The notes under the pieces were generated by a model. The model saw only the letters and a program-made list of their open reading frames with translations. It ran no database searches and was not told the DNA's origin. A program made the position numbers and the translations under genes. This document shows, piece by piece, positions 8,399 to 17,279 of a stretch of DNA of 64,000 nucleotides (its first letter is position 1; each line of letters starts with the position of its first letter). Origin of the DNA: Periweissella beninensis (GTDB lineage Bacteria > Bacillota > Bacilli > Lactobacillales > Lactobacillaceae); the NCBI RefSeq assembly GCF_016908275.1, contig NZ_JAFBDN010000005.1, forward strand, positions 41,001-105,000, in the 5' to 3' direction.

Positions 8399-9638
8399 AA
8401 TACGTCAGCGTTGCTTATTCAGTATAGTTGTTTTATTAATTAGTTTTTTGCTACCATTGCCGATTTTGGCTGCTAATACAGCTACTAATACACCAGTGGC
8501 AACTAAAATCGCTGCTAAAGGCGCAATTGTAGTAGATGCTAAAAGTGGGCAAGTCTTAGGTGGTCAAAATATGACTAAACTGTTACCTGCGGCATCGACA
8601 TCAAAATTATTAACAGTCTACCTTGTTCACCAAGCAATCGCGGCGGGAAAGTTAACTTGGCAAACACCGGTTAAAATTTCTAAAAACATTGCTAAAGTTA
8701 GTGTTGAACCTGAATTAACGAATGTGACATTAACAGCTAATAAAAGCTATCGTGTGATTGATTTATATCGGGCAGCTTTACTAGACTCAGCTAATGCTGC
8801 AGCTATGGCATTAGGGCAAGCAGTTAGTGGTAGTCAAAAAGCATTTGTGGCCAAAATGCAGCAGCAACTTAAACATTGGGGGATAACTGATGCTAAGATT
8901 TATGGCGCCGCCGGTTTAAAAAATAGTCAGGTTTATACAGATGCAGTGGGTACTAATCGAAATGCGGAAAATATGATGTCAGTCCAAGATATGGCAATCA
9001 TCGCAAGTCATTTAGTAAATACATATCCAAGTGTTTTGAAGACGACCAAACTAACAACTGCAAAATTTAATACCACTACAACACTAACATCGACTAATTG
9101 GTTATTACCAGGTGGTCAGGTTAGTACTAAATACCATTTTGATGGTTTAAAAACTGGCGCATCACTAAAAGCACTGGGTAATTTTGTAGGAACGCTGACC
9201 TACAAGCAGCGGCGCTTAATAACGGTCGTTTATGGCGCAGGGACCGCCAATGCTGCGACTGATCCAGCACGCTTTATTCAAACCAATAATTTATTGAATA
9301 CCGTGCTTAAACAAAAACATTATATAAAGCTCGCAGCCCATCGTAAAAATGTTAAAATTAAAGTTAAAAATGGCCAAAAGCAAGTAATTACAAGTACGAA
9401 TAAGCAAGCCATTGGTGCTTGGGTTAATCATAATGTTAATAAACTTGAGGTCAAGGCAGTAAAAACTGATAATAATCAAGCTCCATTAAAGAAAGGGGCG
9501 AAAGTTGGTAAATTACAAGTAGCGCGAGTATACTTACCAACCTATCAAAAAATTAATGCTGACCTAGTTACTAAGAACAAAGTTAGTCGCGCTAATTTTT
9601 TGATATTAGCATGGCGTAATATAACCAGTTGGTTTTGA
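8382..9638 (+). CDS. dacA: D-alanyl-D-alanine carboxypeptidase (peptidase S11, DacA type)
   Basis: 418 residues. A signal peptide (hydrophobic residues 12-27, likely cut after ILA at 28-30) precedes an S11 penicillin-binding domain. All three active-site motifs are visible: SxxK (STSK, residues 72-75), SxN (SAN in DSANAAAM, near residue 134) and KTG (DGLKTGAS, near residue 255). A PBP5-type C-terminal domain and a terminal amphipathic helix (NFLILAWRNITSWF) that should anchor it to the membrane follow. It trims the terminal D-Ala from peptidoglycan stem peptides. The frame is open to 8334, but AAGGAG at 8369-8374 and the signal peptide support ATG 8382. It overlaps the kinase gene. Confidence 0.93.
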   Translation: MQVKNKIRQRCLFSIVVLLISFLLPLPILAANTATNTPVATKIAAKGAIVVDAKSGQVLGGQNMTKLLPAASTSKLLTVYLVHQAIAAGKLTWQTPVKISKNIAKVSVEPELTNVTLTANKSYRVIDLYRAALLDSANAAAMALGQAVSGSQKAFVAKMQQQLKHWGITDAKIYGAAGLKNSQVYTDAVGTNRNAENMMSVQDMAIIASHLVNTYPSVLKTTKLTTAKFNTTTTLTSTNWLLPGGQVSTKYHFDGLKTGASLKALGNFVGTLTYKQRRLITVVYGAGTANAATDPARFIQTNNLLNTVLKQKHYIKLAAHRKNVKIKVKNGQKQVITSTNKQAIGAWVNHNVNKLEVKAVKTDNNQAPLKKGAKVGKLQVARVYLPTYQKINADLVTKNKVSRANFLILAWRNITSWF

Positions 9639-9661
9639 GATTAGTAAGGGAGTTTAGGTAG

Positions 9662-10102
9662 ATGGCAAATGATCCGATTGAATTACATATCATGAAAAAG
9701 ATATTTAATGCTGAAAAATTATTTTTTCGAATTGGTGAACTAAGTAGTATGACCGGTGTTTCTACGCGACAGTTACGCTATTGGGAACAAAAAAATTACA
9801 TTCATTCTATTCAACGTGATGATGAACAAAGTGCACGCGTATTTCATTTCAAAGAGTATGCCCGTGTTAGTGGGATTAAATACTTTTTAGATCAAGGCTA
9901 CTCGTTACAAGCAGCCGTAAAACAAGTAAATCAATATATTGATGTTTCTCATTTTTTACATAAATTTGTTAAAGAGGGAATTAAAACAGTTAAGACAAGT
10001 AATAATACATGTGAAATTGATTTAGGCTGGCTAGATGAAGCTAAAACACAACATTTATACGCCCGATTGGAAGATGAAAAATTTAAATATTATGTTGAAT
10101 GA
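9662..10102 (+). CDS. MerR-family transcriptional regulator
   Basis: 146 residues with a MerR winged helix near the N-terminus: FRIGELSSMTGVSTRQLRYW (about residues 22-41), then the wing and a second helix pair FHFKEYARVSGIKYFLDQGYSL. The C-terminal 60 residues have no effector-binding domain that I recognise, and the cysteine pattern of metal sensors is absent. It lies between dacA and prs, starting 23 nt after dacA with AAGGGAG 9 nt before ATG 9662, so it may be the last gene of the kinase-dacA operon. Confidence 0.85.
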   Translation: MANDPIELHIMKKIFNAEKLFFRIGELSSMTGVSTRQLRYWEQKNYIHSIQRDDEQSARVFHFKEYARVSGIKYFLDQGYSLQAAVKQVNQYIDVSHFLHKFVKEGIKTVKTSNNTCEIDLGWLDEAKTQHLYARLEDEKFKYYVE

Positions 10103-10143
10103 TAAAAAATTATGGTCTTTATCAATTAAACGATCATATTTGC

Positions 10144-10172
10144 TTGAAGATAAGCACCAAAACTAATAAAAT
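10144..10172 (+). promoter_or_regulatory. Promoter of prs
   Basis: TTGAAG (10144-10149), 17-nt spacer, TAAAAT (10167-10172). Confidence 0.55.
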
Positions 10173-10221
10173 TAACTTAGATAGTTTTGTTAAAATTAAC
10201 GAGATAGGGTAGAGGACAAAA

Positions 10222-11208
10222 ATGAGAACATATGCCGATCCAAAGTTTAAATTGTTTTCATTAAGTGCAAATCAACCACTTGCAGAAAAAATTGCCGAAA
10301 CAATAGGTGTTGAGTTAGGTAAGATAAAGGTTGATCGCTTTAGTGATGGTGAGATCCGGATTAATATAGAAGAAAGTATCCGTGGAGATAACGTATACGT
10401 TGTGCAAGGAACATCAGCCCCCGTAAACGATAATTTGATGGAATTACTAATTATGATAGATGCATTGCGCCGGGCCAGTGCAGCAAGTATTAATATTGTG
10501 ATGCCATATTATGGGTATGCACGGCAAGATCGTAAGGCCCGTTCACGCGAACCAATTACTGCTAAGTTAGTTGCAAATATGTTGGAAAAAGCTGGTGCCA
10601 CAAGAGTAATCGCCTTAGATTTACATGCTGCCCAAATTCAAGGCTTCTTTGATATTCCGATGGATCATTTAATGGGCGCACCATTATTAGCTGATTATTT
10701 GTTAAGTAGCGGGATTGCTCAAGAAGATCAAACGGTTGTGGTATCACCAGATCATGGTGGTGTTACACGAGCACGGGCACTGGCCGAACTATTAAAAGCA
10801 CCGATTGCTATTATTGATAAACGACGGCCAAAGGCCAATGTGGCGAAAATAATGAATATTATCGGGGATGTTAAAGGTAAGCGCGCCATTATGATCGATG
10901 ATATGATTGATACTGCTGGCACAATTACCCAAGGGGCACAAAAGATTATGGATGAAGGGGCCAAAGAAGTTTATGTTGTCGCTACACATGCTGTTTTATC
11001 TGGTCCAGCAATCGAGCGTTTAGAAGCTTCAGCCTTTACAAAGGTTATTTTAACTGATTCCATCAAATTACCGGATAATAAAAAGTTTAGTAAATTAGTC
11101 CAAATTTCAGCAGCTGATTTGTTAGCTGATGCAATTATGCGCATTAATGAAAACAAACCGGTTTCACCGTTATTTACTAATCGTTTTCGGCGTGGTGCAC
11201 ATAAATAA
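10222..11208 (+). CDS. prs: Ribose-phosphate pyrophosphokinase (PRPP synthetase)
   Basis: 328 residues, slightly longer than the usual 315-320. It makes 5-phosphoribosyl-1-pyrophosphate from ribose-5-phosphate and ATP for nucleotide, histidine and tryptophan synthesis. The flexible-loop motif [16 protein letters not shown] (about residues 96-111), the catalytic [11 protein letters not shown] and the PRPP-binding [12 protein letters not shown] (about residues 222-233) are all intact. It has its own promoter and a strong terminator. AGAGG lies 6 nt before ATG 10222. Confidence 0.97.
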   Translation: MRTYADPKFKLFSLSANQPLAEKIAETIGVELGKIKVDRFSDGEIRINIEESIRGDNVYVVQGTSAPVNDNLMELLIMIDALRRASAASINIVMPYYGYARQDRKARSREPITAKLVANMLEKAGATRVIALDLHAAQIQGFFDIPMDHLMGAPLLADYLLSSGIAQEDQTVVVSPDHGGVTRARALAELLKAPIAIIDKRRPKANVAKIMNIIGDVKGKRAIMIDDMIDTAGTITQGAQKIMDEGAKEVYVVATHAVLSGPAIERLEASAFTKVILTDSIKLPDNKKFSKLVQISAADLLADAIMRINENKPVSPLFTNRFRRGAHK

Positions 11209-11264
11209 TTAGTTACTAGCAGCTAAAATGTAAATTTACTAAGTAATGCTGATAGTAAAATAAC

Positions 11265-11319
11265 AAAAAAGATTGACTTAAAATGATTGAATGTAAATTA
11301 TTTTAAGTCAATCTTTTTT
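11265..11319 (+). terminator. Intrinsic terminator after prs
   Basis: A perfect stem AAAAAAGATTGACTTAAAAT with its complement around a loop of about 14 nt, ending in T6. One of the strongest terminators in the window. Confidence 0.9.
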
Positions 11320-11636
11320 GTGTAGCGCTAAATAAAAATAAATGTAATATTTTATGACATTAATTACTGAAAAAGATGCTAAAAAGCGTCAGCTACCAAA
11401 TAGTAGTAGCAAAAAGTAAGACGAACGATTTTTAAAAAAAGTGACATTAAAGGGTGTTAATGACGAATTGATTAAAAAAAGATGAGTTTTTTATTAGCTT
11501 TTTTAATTAACAGGTTGTATGCTATTCATCAATACATCCATATAGTTGCTTAAAATTGTTCTAAAAAGTAATGATGGGATGGATGGTTAACGATTTGATT
11601 GTAAAGCATCAGTGATAGGAAAAAAGGAGAATGCTT
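11320..11636. other. Intergenic region between prs and the permease gene
   Basis: I see no convincing gene in this 317-nt stretch. ATG 11353 opens 21 codons without a ribosome-binding site. An AT-only hairpin (ATTAAAAAAAG / CTTTTTTAAT, about 11471-11510) could be a weak terminator. The permease Shine-Dalgarno is at 11622-11629. No riboswitch or T-box signature was recognised. Confidence 0.3.
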
Positions 11637-13046
11637 ATGGATGTCTTTAGAAGAAAACAAGTTGCAGATTTACTGAAAGAAACATCACCATTGAAACGAA
11701 CATTGCGGACATGGGATTTAATCTTTTTAGGAATTGGAGCCATTATTGGAACTGGGATATTTGTTTTAACAGGTAAGGGTGCGTTAACTGCTGGACCAGC
11801 ATTATCAATTTCATTTTTAATTGCTGCGATTTGTTGTGGTTTTGCAGGGTTATGTTATGCAGAATTTGCTTCATTAGCACCTGTTTCTGGTTCAGCATAT
11901 ACATATTCGTATATTGCATTTGGTGAAATTATTGCATTTATCATTGGTTGGGATCTGATTTTAGAGTATGCACTAGGGGCAGCAACTGTATCAGTTGGTT
12001 GGTCGGGCTACTTAGTAAGTTTATTAGCTGATTTTGGCATTCATATTCCGACCGTTTTAACCGCTGCGGCTGGAACGACACCAGGAGTTAGCACGTATTT
12101 TAATTTACCGGCATTTTTAATTGTCTTAGCAATTACGTGGCTAATTTCAGTTGGAATTAACCAAACTAAAAGAGTTAATGATACCATGGTAATTATCAAG
12201 TTAATTGTAATTGTGCTATTTATTATTTGTACCATTTGGTTTATTAAACCTAGCAATTGGCACCCCTTTAGCCCATATGGTAGTTATTCGTTCCATAATG
12301 GGACTGCGGCAGGCGTTATTCCAGCGGCATCAGTAGTCTTCTTTTCATTTATTGGTTTTGATTCAGTATCTTCGAGTGCGGAAGAAACGATTAATCCAAG
12401 TAAAACATTACCACGTGGAATTTTATTATCACTATTAATTTCGACGCTTCTTTATATCATCATGACTTTAATTATGACTGGAGTTGTTAAATATACGGTC
12501 TTTACTAAGTATTTAAATGCACCAATTTTAGCTGTTCTGCACGAAACTGGTCAAACATGGTTATCGATTATTGTTAGTGTTGGGGCCATCTTGGGGATGA
12601 CGACTGTTATTTTGGTTCAATTATATGGTCAATCAAGGATTAGTTACTCAATGGCGCGTGATGGGCTTTTTCCTGAATTTTTCGGGCATATCAACAAAAA
12701 ATATCAAACACCTTTTAAGGGTACTTGGTTTTTTGGAACTTTAGCAGCATTAGCAGGGGGCTTTATTAATTTAAATATTTTATCGGAACTAGTAAATGTG
12801 GGAACCTTAACGGCATTTATTCTAGTATCGGCTGGTGTTTTGGTGATGCGGTATCGTCAGCCTGATTTACACCGAGGGTTTAAAGCCCCTGGACTACCAG
12901 TAACGCCAATAATTGCCATTCTTTTCTGTATTATGTTAATTTTAGGGCTAAACTGGGAAACTTGGGTTCGTTTTATTATTTGGTTTACTTTTGGTTTGTT
13001 AATTTATTTTGGGTATTCTAAAAGACATTCAAAACTTAATCAGTGA
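11637..13046 (+). CDS. APC-superfamily amino acid permease (YfnA/cationic amino acid type)
   Basis: 469 residues, 12 or more hydrophobic segments. The N-terminal APC signature IFLGIGAIIGTGIFVLTG (about residues 28-45) is the unwound TM1 substrate site. VVFFSFIGFDSVSSSAEE in TM6 is diagnostic of the YfnA/cationic amino acid transporter subfamily. The substrate cannot be decided from sequence. The frame also opens at ATG 11631, but GGAG at 11626-11629 is only 1 nt from it and 7 nt from ATG 11637, so I take the latter. It is monocistronic: a gap of more than 300 nt before and a strong terminator after. Confidence 0.92.
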   Translation: MDVFRRKQVADLLKETSPLKRTLRTWDLIFLGIGAIIGTGIFVLTGKGALTAGPALSISFLIAAICCGFAGLCYAEFASLAPVSGSAYTYSYIAFGEIIAFIIGWDLILEYALGAATVSVGWSGYLVSLLADFGIHIPTVLTAAAGTTPGVSTYFNLPAFLIVLAITWLISVGINQTKRVNDTMVIIKLIVIVLFIICTIWFIKPSNWHPFSPYGSYSFHNGTAAGVIPAASVVFFSFIGFDSVSSSAEETINPSKTLPRGILLSLLISTLLYIIMTLIMTGVVKYTVFTKYLNAPILAVLHETGQTWLSIIVSVGAILGMTTVILVQLYGQSRISYSMARDGLFPEFFGHINKKYQTPFKGTWFFGTLAALAGGFINLNILSELVNVGTLTAFILVSAGVLVMRYRQPDLHRGFKAPGLPVTPIIAILFCIMLILGLNWETWVRFIIWFTFGLLIYFGYSKRHSKLNQ

Positions 13047-13168
13047 TAAGGAATCAAGGATATTTGCAAGGGATGTGATAATCCTAACTGACTTTGGCTT
13101 AGGTAGGAAACTTAACGCGATAGTGTCAAAGAAATTAGGTAGTTGATAGTACTAAAAAGGACCTACAT

Positions 13169-13227
13169 GAGAGGCCCCCCAATGTTGAAGGTTAGTTCAA
13201 TATTGGGGGGCCTCTCATTTATTTTTT
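13169..13227. terminator. Strong terminator between convergent permease and corA genes
   Basis: GAGAGGCCCCCCAAT pairs with ATTGGGGGGCCTCTC around a loop of 18 nt, followed on the plus strand by ATTTATTTTTT. The hairpin can also serve the minus-strand corA gene, whose stop codon is at its foot. Confidence 0.85.
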
Positions 13228-14139
13228 AAAGAAACCTGCTCGCCAAAGTAAATACGTAACAATTAACATACCAATTAAAGTAAAGAGGATGGTTAACTGC
13301 CAACCATATTTAGCGTTCATAAACGGTAAGGCGACATTTTCACCGTAAAAACCGGAAATAATTGTGGGAACAGTTAAAAGAATTGAGTAAACTGTTAATA
13401 ATTTCATGGTTTGGTTTAAATTGTCATTAACGAGGTTCGCGTAAGAATGGGATAACGAATCTGTGACTTCCTGGGCTAATTCAGCCATGTCAATGGCTTG
13501 GGTCACCTCTACTAATACATCTTCTAAATGTTCAAGTTGGAGATTAGTAAAGACATTAGCACTACGGCGTTGTAAATCTTGTAGCAGAAATTTGTTAGAG
13601 CGTAGTGAATTTAAATAGTACACTAATGATGTTTCTAGTTGTAATAAATCGTTGGTTTGTTTTTTAAATGACTTGCTCGCGCGTAACTCATCTGTTAATT
13701 CACGTCGACGCCGATTAATACCAATAATTGCGGTTACATAGTCACTATTTAAAGAGTACAAACCATTAAGAATAATATCGATTGGCGTTAATGAAGTATG
13801 TGTTGGTAATAATTGGTGATTATTAGGGGCTAATAGCGTTTGATTAGTGAATTGGGTGGCCGGTCTGACGAACACAAATAGGGCATTGTTTGTAAACAAA
13901 ATACCAACTGGCTCTGTTGCTTCTAGGTTTGAGTCAGGTGTTACAACATCAAAAATCATCAATGTTAAATTATGATCATAATCATACTCCATACGCGCAC
14001 TTTCATTTGGATCAGTAGCATAGTAGATTAATTCATCAGAAATATTGTGCTGATCATGTAATATTTTGCGTTCAGCAAGCGAAAGATCAGTTACCTCATA
14101 CCAAGCAAAGTTTTTATTAAAATGATGCTGTTTAATCAT
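13219..14139 (-). CDS. corA: CorA-family divalent cation transporter with a GEN in place of the GMN motif
   Basis: 306 residues: a large cytoplasmic N-terminal domain and two C-terminal transmembrane helices (about 246-265 and 279-300), as in CorA Mg2+ channels. The normally invariant YGMN signature at the end of TM1 reads YGEN (Glu267, codon at 13339-13341). Elsewhere the motif is GMN, or rarely GVN/GIN (for example ZntB). A charged residue at the channel mouth could change ion choice or gating. The rest of the gene shows no decay. AGAGGA is well placed before the start. Transport of Mg2+ or another divalent ion is likely; the exact ion is uncertain. Confidence 0.85.
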   Translation of the reverse strand: MIKQHHFNKNFAWYEVTDLSLAERKILHDQHNISDELIYYATDPNESARMEYDYDHNLTLMIFDVVTPDSNLEATEPVGILFTNNALFVFVRPATQFTNQTLLAPNNHQLLPTHTSLTPIDIILNGLYSLNSDYVTAIIGINRRRRELTDELRASKSFKKQTNDLLQLETSLVYYLNSLRSNKFLLQDLQRRSANVFTNLQLEHLEDVLVEVTQAIDMAELAQEVTDSLSHSYANLVNDNLNQTMKLLTVYSILLTVPTIISGFYGENVALPFMNAKYGWQLTILFTLIGMLIVTYLLWRAGFFKK

Positions 14140-14181
14140 AATTATCCTCTTAAAATATAGTTATTACCAATAACTATAACA

Positions 14182-14841
14182 TTAGGGCCAAAGAGGGTAC
14201 ATTAAATATAATTGCACAATTAAAATAATACATAAAGCAACCCCCATATTCCAAGTTGGAATCGGCATTACTTGATAGTAAGTTCTAGGGGCCCCTTCAC
14301 TAAAGCCATGGGAAGTCATGGCTTGTGCAAGATTATTTGACCATCTTAATGACGTCAAAATGGCTTTGAAAAAAATCTGGGGTGACCAAAAATGCAACGT
14401 TACACCACGCATTTGGGCCGCAATTTTAATCGTTTTGATTTCCTGACCAATCTTAGGAATGAAATTAAAGGCGGCAAGCATACCATAAACAAATGTATTA
14501 GGAAGTTTAACATTTTGTTCTAATGCCTTTAAAATTTCATCAATGTGAGTGGTTAAGGTTAGTGTTGCACCAAGCCATACATAGGCAAAAATACGGCTAA
14601 ACATAACCCAGGCCATATGATGGTTATCACCAGTACCATAGAAATAAATAGATGACCATGAACCAAAGGCTGGTAGCAAGGGGATGCAGGCAGTATAGAT
14701 AAAATTTTTCAAATTGATTTTTTTACCTAGTAAATAAATTAGACTACTAATGACTAAAAGACAGTTTAAGCTAATAGATTTTGTAAATGAGATTTCTAAA
14801 CTAAGTAATAGGACGATGCCTAATTTTACACTAGCATTCAT
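14182..14841 (-). CDS. ykoC: ECF transporter transmembrane (T) component, YkoC type
   Basis: 219 residues of the CbiQ/EcfT family with five or six hydrophobic segments. It carries the coupling-helix signatures AAQMRGV (near residue 144) and SHGFSEGAPR (near residue 185) that link the ATPases to the S component. The start overlaps the stop of the ATPase gene (TAATG), with GAGG just upstream. It works with the double ATPase and the YkoE-like S component encoded upstream under a TPP riboswitch, so the complex probably imports thiamine or its hydroxymethylpyrimidine precursor. Confidence 0.88.
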   Translation of the reverse strand: MNASVKLGIVLLLSLEISFTKSISLNCLLVISSLIYLLGKKINLKNFIYTACIPLLPAFGSWSSIYFYGTGDNHHMAWVMFSRIFAYVWLGATLTLTTHIDEILKALEQNVKLPNTFVYGMLAAFNFIPKIGQEIKTIKIAAQMRGVTLHFWSPQIFFKAILTSLRWSNNLAQAMTSHGFSEGAPRTYYQVMPIPTWNMGVALCIILIVQLYLMYPLWP

Positions 14842-16250
14842 TAAAGTACCTCCTCGTAGGTAATTGACTGATGATTAAAGACAAGGTGATAGTCAAAGTA
14901 GTCAGGGATACCAGTCAGCTGATGACTAATCATCAAAACGGTTTGGTTTTGTTTGCGAGTCATTTGTTTTATTAATGACATAATCCTATCAACTGAAGCT
15001 AAATCTAGTCCAGCTAGTGGCTCGTCTAATAATAAAACAGGAGTACCAATAATCAACATAATTAATATTTGCAACTTTTTTTTCTGTCCGCCAGATAATT
15101 GATAAATAATATGATCTTGCATCTCAGCCATGTTTAAGAAAGCAAGGACTTCAGTTAGTTTAGTTTCTGACCATAATTCTGGATAATTGGCATACTTTAA
15201 ACTCAATTCAAGTTCTTCTTTGAGGGTCATTTTTAAAAATTGCATCTCAGCTTGTTGAAAAATTAAAGCTACCTGACGAGCATATTGCGGTGTTTTTATT
15301 TTCTTTATATTTTGATCTAAATAAAAAATACTACCAGTATAGGGATGTAATTTAGTTAACGCACCAAAGAGGGTTGACTTACCAACGCCATTAGGGCCAG
15401 TAAGTAAAGTCATCTTATTCTTTAACAAATTAAAATTTTCGGTTGCTAATAGTTTTGTTTGACCGGTGGTAATCTGTAGAGAAGGTGCGTTAAGGACAAT
15501 TTCAGCATTTGCAGGTGGTAGCGTAAAATTGGCCTGTAAAGTATTAAATGGCTTAAATAGTGCAGGAGCTGGTGTAATTTTTTTTACCTGATGCGCTTCA
15601 ATCGCAAAAAGATTAGGTGCTAAGTTTTGGTAGCCAGCCAGATCGTGATCACTAATAATGATTGTATGGCCGCGCTTTACTAATTCTTTAAGTTTTGTAA
15701 GTAGATCAAGGCGCGCTAACGGATCGACACTAGCAAAAGGTTCGTCTAATAAAATAATGTCACTTTGCATGGCTAAAACAACTGCTAGGGCAACTTTTTG
15801 AGCTTCCCCACCGCTGAGAGTTTTAAGTTGCCGATGCGCAAGGTGGCTAATACCAACAAAGGCAAGGGCATATTGAGCCCGTTCATCAATTTCTGAGGCG
15901 GTTAATGATAGATTTTCAAGCGTGAAGATAATTTCATGAAGTGGTGTCGTCATGGCAAATTGTTCACTAGGATTTTGAAAAAGCATACCAATTTTTTTAG
16001 TTCTTTGTTGAATGGAATAAGTCGTAATTGGCTGATCATCAAGCAGAATGGTCCCAGTAACATTGCTGCCATACTCAGGGTATAAGCCCGCTAAAGCTTT
16101 TAAAAAAGTCGACTTACCTGAACCTGATGGCCCAATTAATAGGTTAAATGATGGCTCAACAAATGTTAATGAAGTATCAGTGATCACGGATATATTTTGA
16201 TGCTCAGTGGGATATTCGATTGTAAGATTTGAAAGTGCTAAGCTTGTCAT
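14841..16250 (-). CDS. ykoD: ECF transporter double ATPase, YkoD type
   Basis: About 469 residues with two ABC nucleotide-binding domains in one chain. The first has Walker A GPSGSGKST, signature LSGGEAQK and Walker B DIILLDEPF. The second, from about residue 255, has GPNGVGKST, LSGGQKKK and PVLLLDEPL. Both are intact. ATG 16262 is possible, but TGAGG lies about 8 nt before ATG 16250, so I take that start. It is the energising subunit for the adjacent T and S components. A hairpin between this gene and ykoE (16306-16346) may reduce read-through. Confidence 0.9.
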   Translation of the reverse strand: MTSLALSNLTIEYPTEHQNISVITDTSLTFVEPSFNLLIGPSGSGKSTFLKALAGLYPEYGSNVTGTILLDDQPITTYSIQQRTKKIGMLFQNPSEQFAMTTPLHEIIFTLENLSLTASEIDERAQYALAFVGISHLAHRQLKTLSGGEAQKVALAVVLAMQSDIILLDEPFASVDPLARLDLLTKLKELVKRGHTIIISDHDLAGYQNLAPNLFAIEAHQVKKITPAPALFKPFNTLQANFTLPPANAEIVLNAPSLQITTGQTKLLATENFNLLKNKMTLLTGPNGVGKSTLFGALTKLHPYTGSIFYLDQNIKKIKTPQYARQVALIFQQAEMQFLKMTLKEELELSLKYANYPELWSETKLTEVLAFLNMAEMQDHIIYQLSGGQKKKLQILIMLIIGTPVLLLDEPLAGLDLASVDRIMSLIKQMTRKQNQTVLMISHQLTGIPDYFDYHLVFNHQSITYEEVL

Positions 16251-16305
16251 AAAATGCCTCATGTTTTTTTGCGAATATTCAAATTATAGTTAGTTAATAG
16301 TAGCT

Positions 16306-16346
16306 AAAAAGGCATGGTTATTGCGAAATTAACCATGTCTTTTTTA
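16306..16346 (-). terminator. Terminator-like hairpin between ykoE and ykoD
   Basis: On the minus strand AAAAAAGACATGGTTA pairs with TAACCATGCCTTTTTA. It lies inside the transporter operon, so it may only attenuate; it would raise the S component relative to the ATPase and T subunits. Confidence 0.6.
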
Positions 16347-16371
16347 GATAAAAAGTAAAGTTAAGCATAAT

Positions 16372-16929
16372 TTACTTTAAAATACCAGCTTTATTAATTA
16401 GGTGGGTAATTGCATCAACAAGAATGCCACAAAAGAAGCCAATTGAAATAAAGCGAATGATTAATAGTGTTAGTAACATACCTAAATGATAGCTACCATA
16501 ACCATTTGCATACAAATCCCAAGCAAATGTAACAATAGTAGAGGTTAAAGTTGATAAAAATAAACCAAAGCGATTCCAGGCCTTGTAACCAGTGAATGCA
16601 AATCCTAGTTCAGAACCAATACCTTGAATAATACCAGAAAGAATCGTTGAAGCCCCCCATTGTGAACCAATCGCCATCTCGGCAACCGCAGCAAAAACTT
16701 CGCCTAATGTTGTTGCACCTGCTTTGCGGAGTAAAAAGCCAGCCATTGGACCAGCCATTAGCCAAGCGCCAATCGTTATGTCATTAGCAAAGGGTTTTAG
16801 TGGAGTTGCAGCAATTGCATTATAGACAAATGCCCAAGCCCAAAAAATGAAACCAAAGAAGATCCCGATTAACGTGAGTAAGATGACGTCACGTAAGCGC
16901 CATCCCCCTGGTTTTGATGTTGTTTGCAT
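16372..16929 (-). CDS. ykoE: ECF transporter substrate-specific component, YkoE family (thiamine/HMP)
   Basis: 185 residues with five or six hydrophobic segments. It matches the YkoE family (LRDVILLTLIGIFFGFIFWA at the N-terminus; GAWLMAGPMAGFLLRKAGATT; GSQWGASTILSGIIQG), the S component for thiamine or hydroxymethylpyrimidine uptake. AGGAGG 8 nt before ATG 16929 fixes the start. The leader holds a TPP riboswitch and a terminator, so the gene should be shut off when thiamine diphosphate is plentiful. That regulation independently supports the substrate call. Confidence 0.93.
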   Translation of the reverse strand: MQTTSKPGGWRLRDVILLTLIGIFFGFIFWAWAFVYNAIAATPLKPFANDITIGAWLMAGPMAGFLLRKAGATTLGEVFAAVAEMAIGSQWGASTILSGIIQGIGSELGFAFTGYKAWNRFGLFLSTLTSTIVTFAWDLYANGYGSYHLGMLLTLLIIRFISIGFFCGILVDAITHLINKAGILK

Positions 16930-16978
16930 ATTTAAAGCCTCCTATTATGATGTATGAATTAACAGTCAGTTTATTGGA

Positions 16979-17026
16979 ATAAAAAAGCCGCCACTTCAGT
17001 TGAATACAATTGAAGAGGACGGCTAG
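16979..17026 (-). terminator. Attenuator hairpin controlled by the TPP riboswitch
   Basis: Minus-strand AGCCGTCCTCTTCA pairs with TGAAGTGGCGGCT, followed by T6. It lies about 30 nt after the aptamer and about 50 nt before ykoE, so ligand binding most likely favours this terminator. Confidence 0.85.
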
Positions 17027-17051
17027 CATATTATAAATTGCTAAATAAAAA

Positions 17052-17130
17052 AAGTGTCGTATCTCCCTTCGCTAGTATTAGCTAGATCAGGTTCAATGGG
17101 TAATATCTCAGCAAAAAGCACCCCAGATAA
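17052..17130 (-). promoter_or_regulatory. TPP riboswitch (THI element)
   Basis: On the minus strand the order GGGGTGC, GCTGAGA, ACCC, TGAACCTGATCTAGCTAA, TACTAGCGAAGGGA is the classic thiamine diphosphate aptamer. It precedes a terminator and the ykoE, ykoD, ykoC operon. Confidence 0.96.
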
Positions 17131-17279
17131 CTTGGCTATTATTTCTAATGTATGATAGCAATATTGCTACAAAGTCAGTATAAACTAAAAAGTTATTTTT
17201 GTATAGAAATTTTTTTTATTATTAACTTTTTAAAAGTATGCTAAAATTTATAAGAATAATGAAAGAGATGGCGTTTTTA

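Noticed and set aside
6401..9638. Vancomycin-resistance cluster suggested by the VanR/VanS-like pair and carboxypeptidase
   Set aside because: No vanH, vanA-type ligase or vanX is present. Leuconostocaceae are intrinsically resistant through their Ddl enzyme, and the genes look like core cell-wall housekeeping.
11353..11418. 21-codon ORF in the prs/permease gap
   Set aside because: No ribosome-binding site and no recognisable product.
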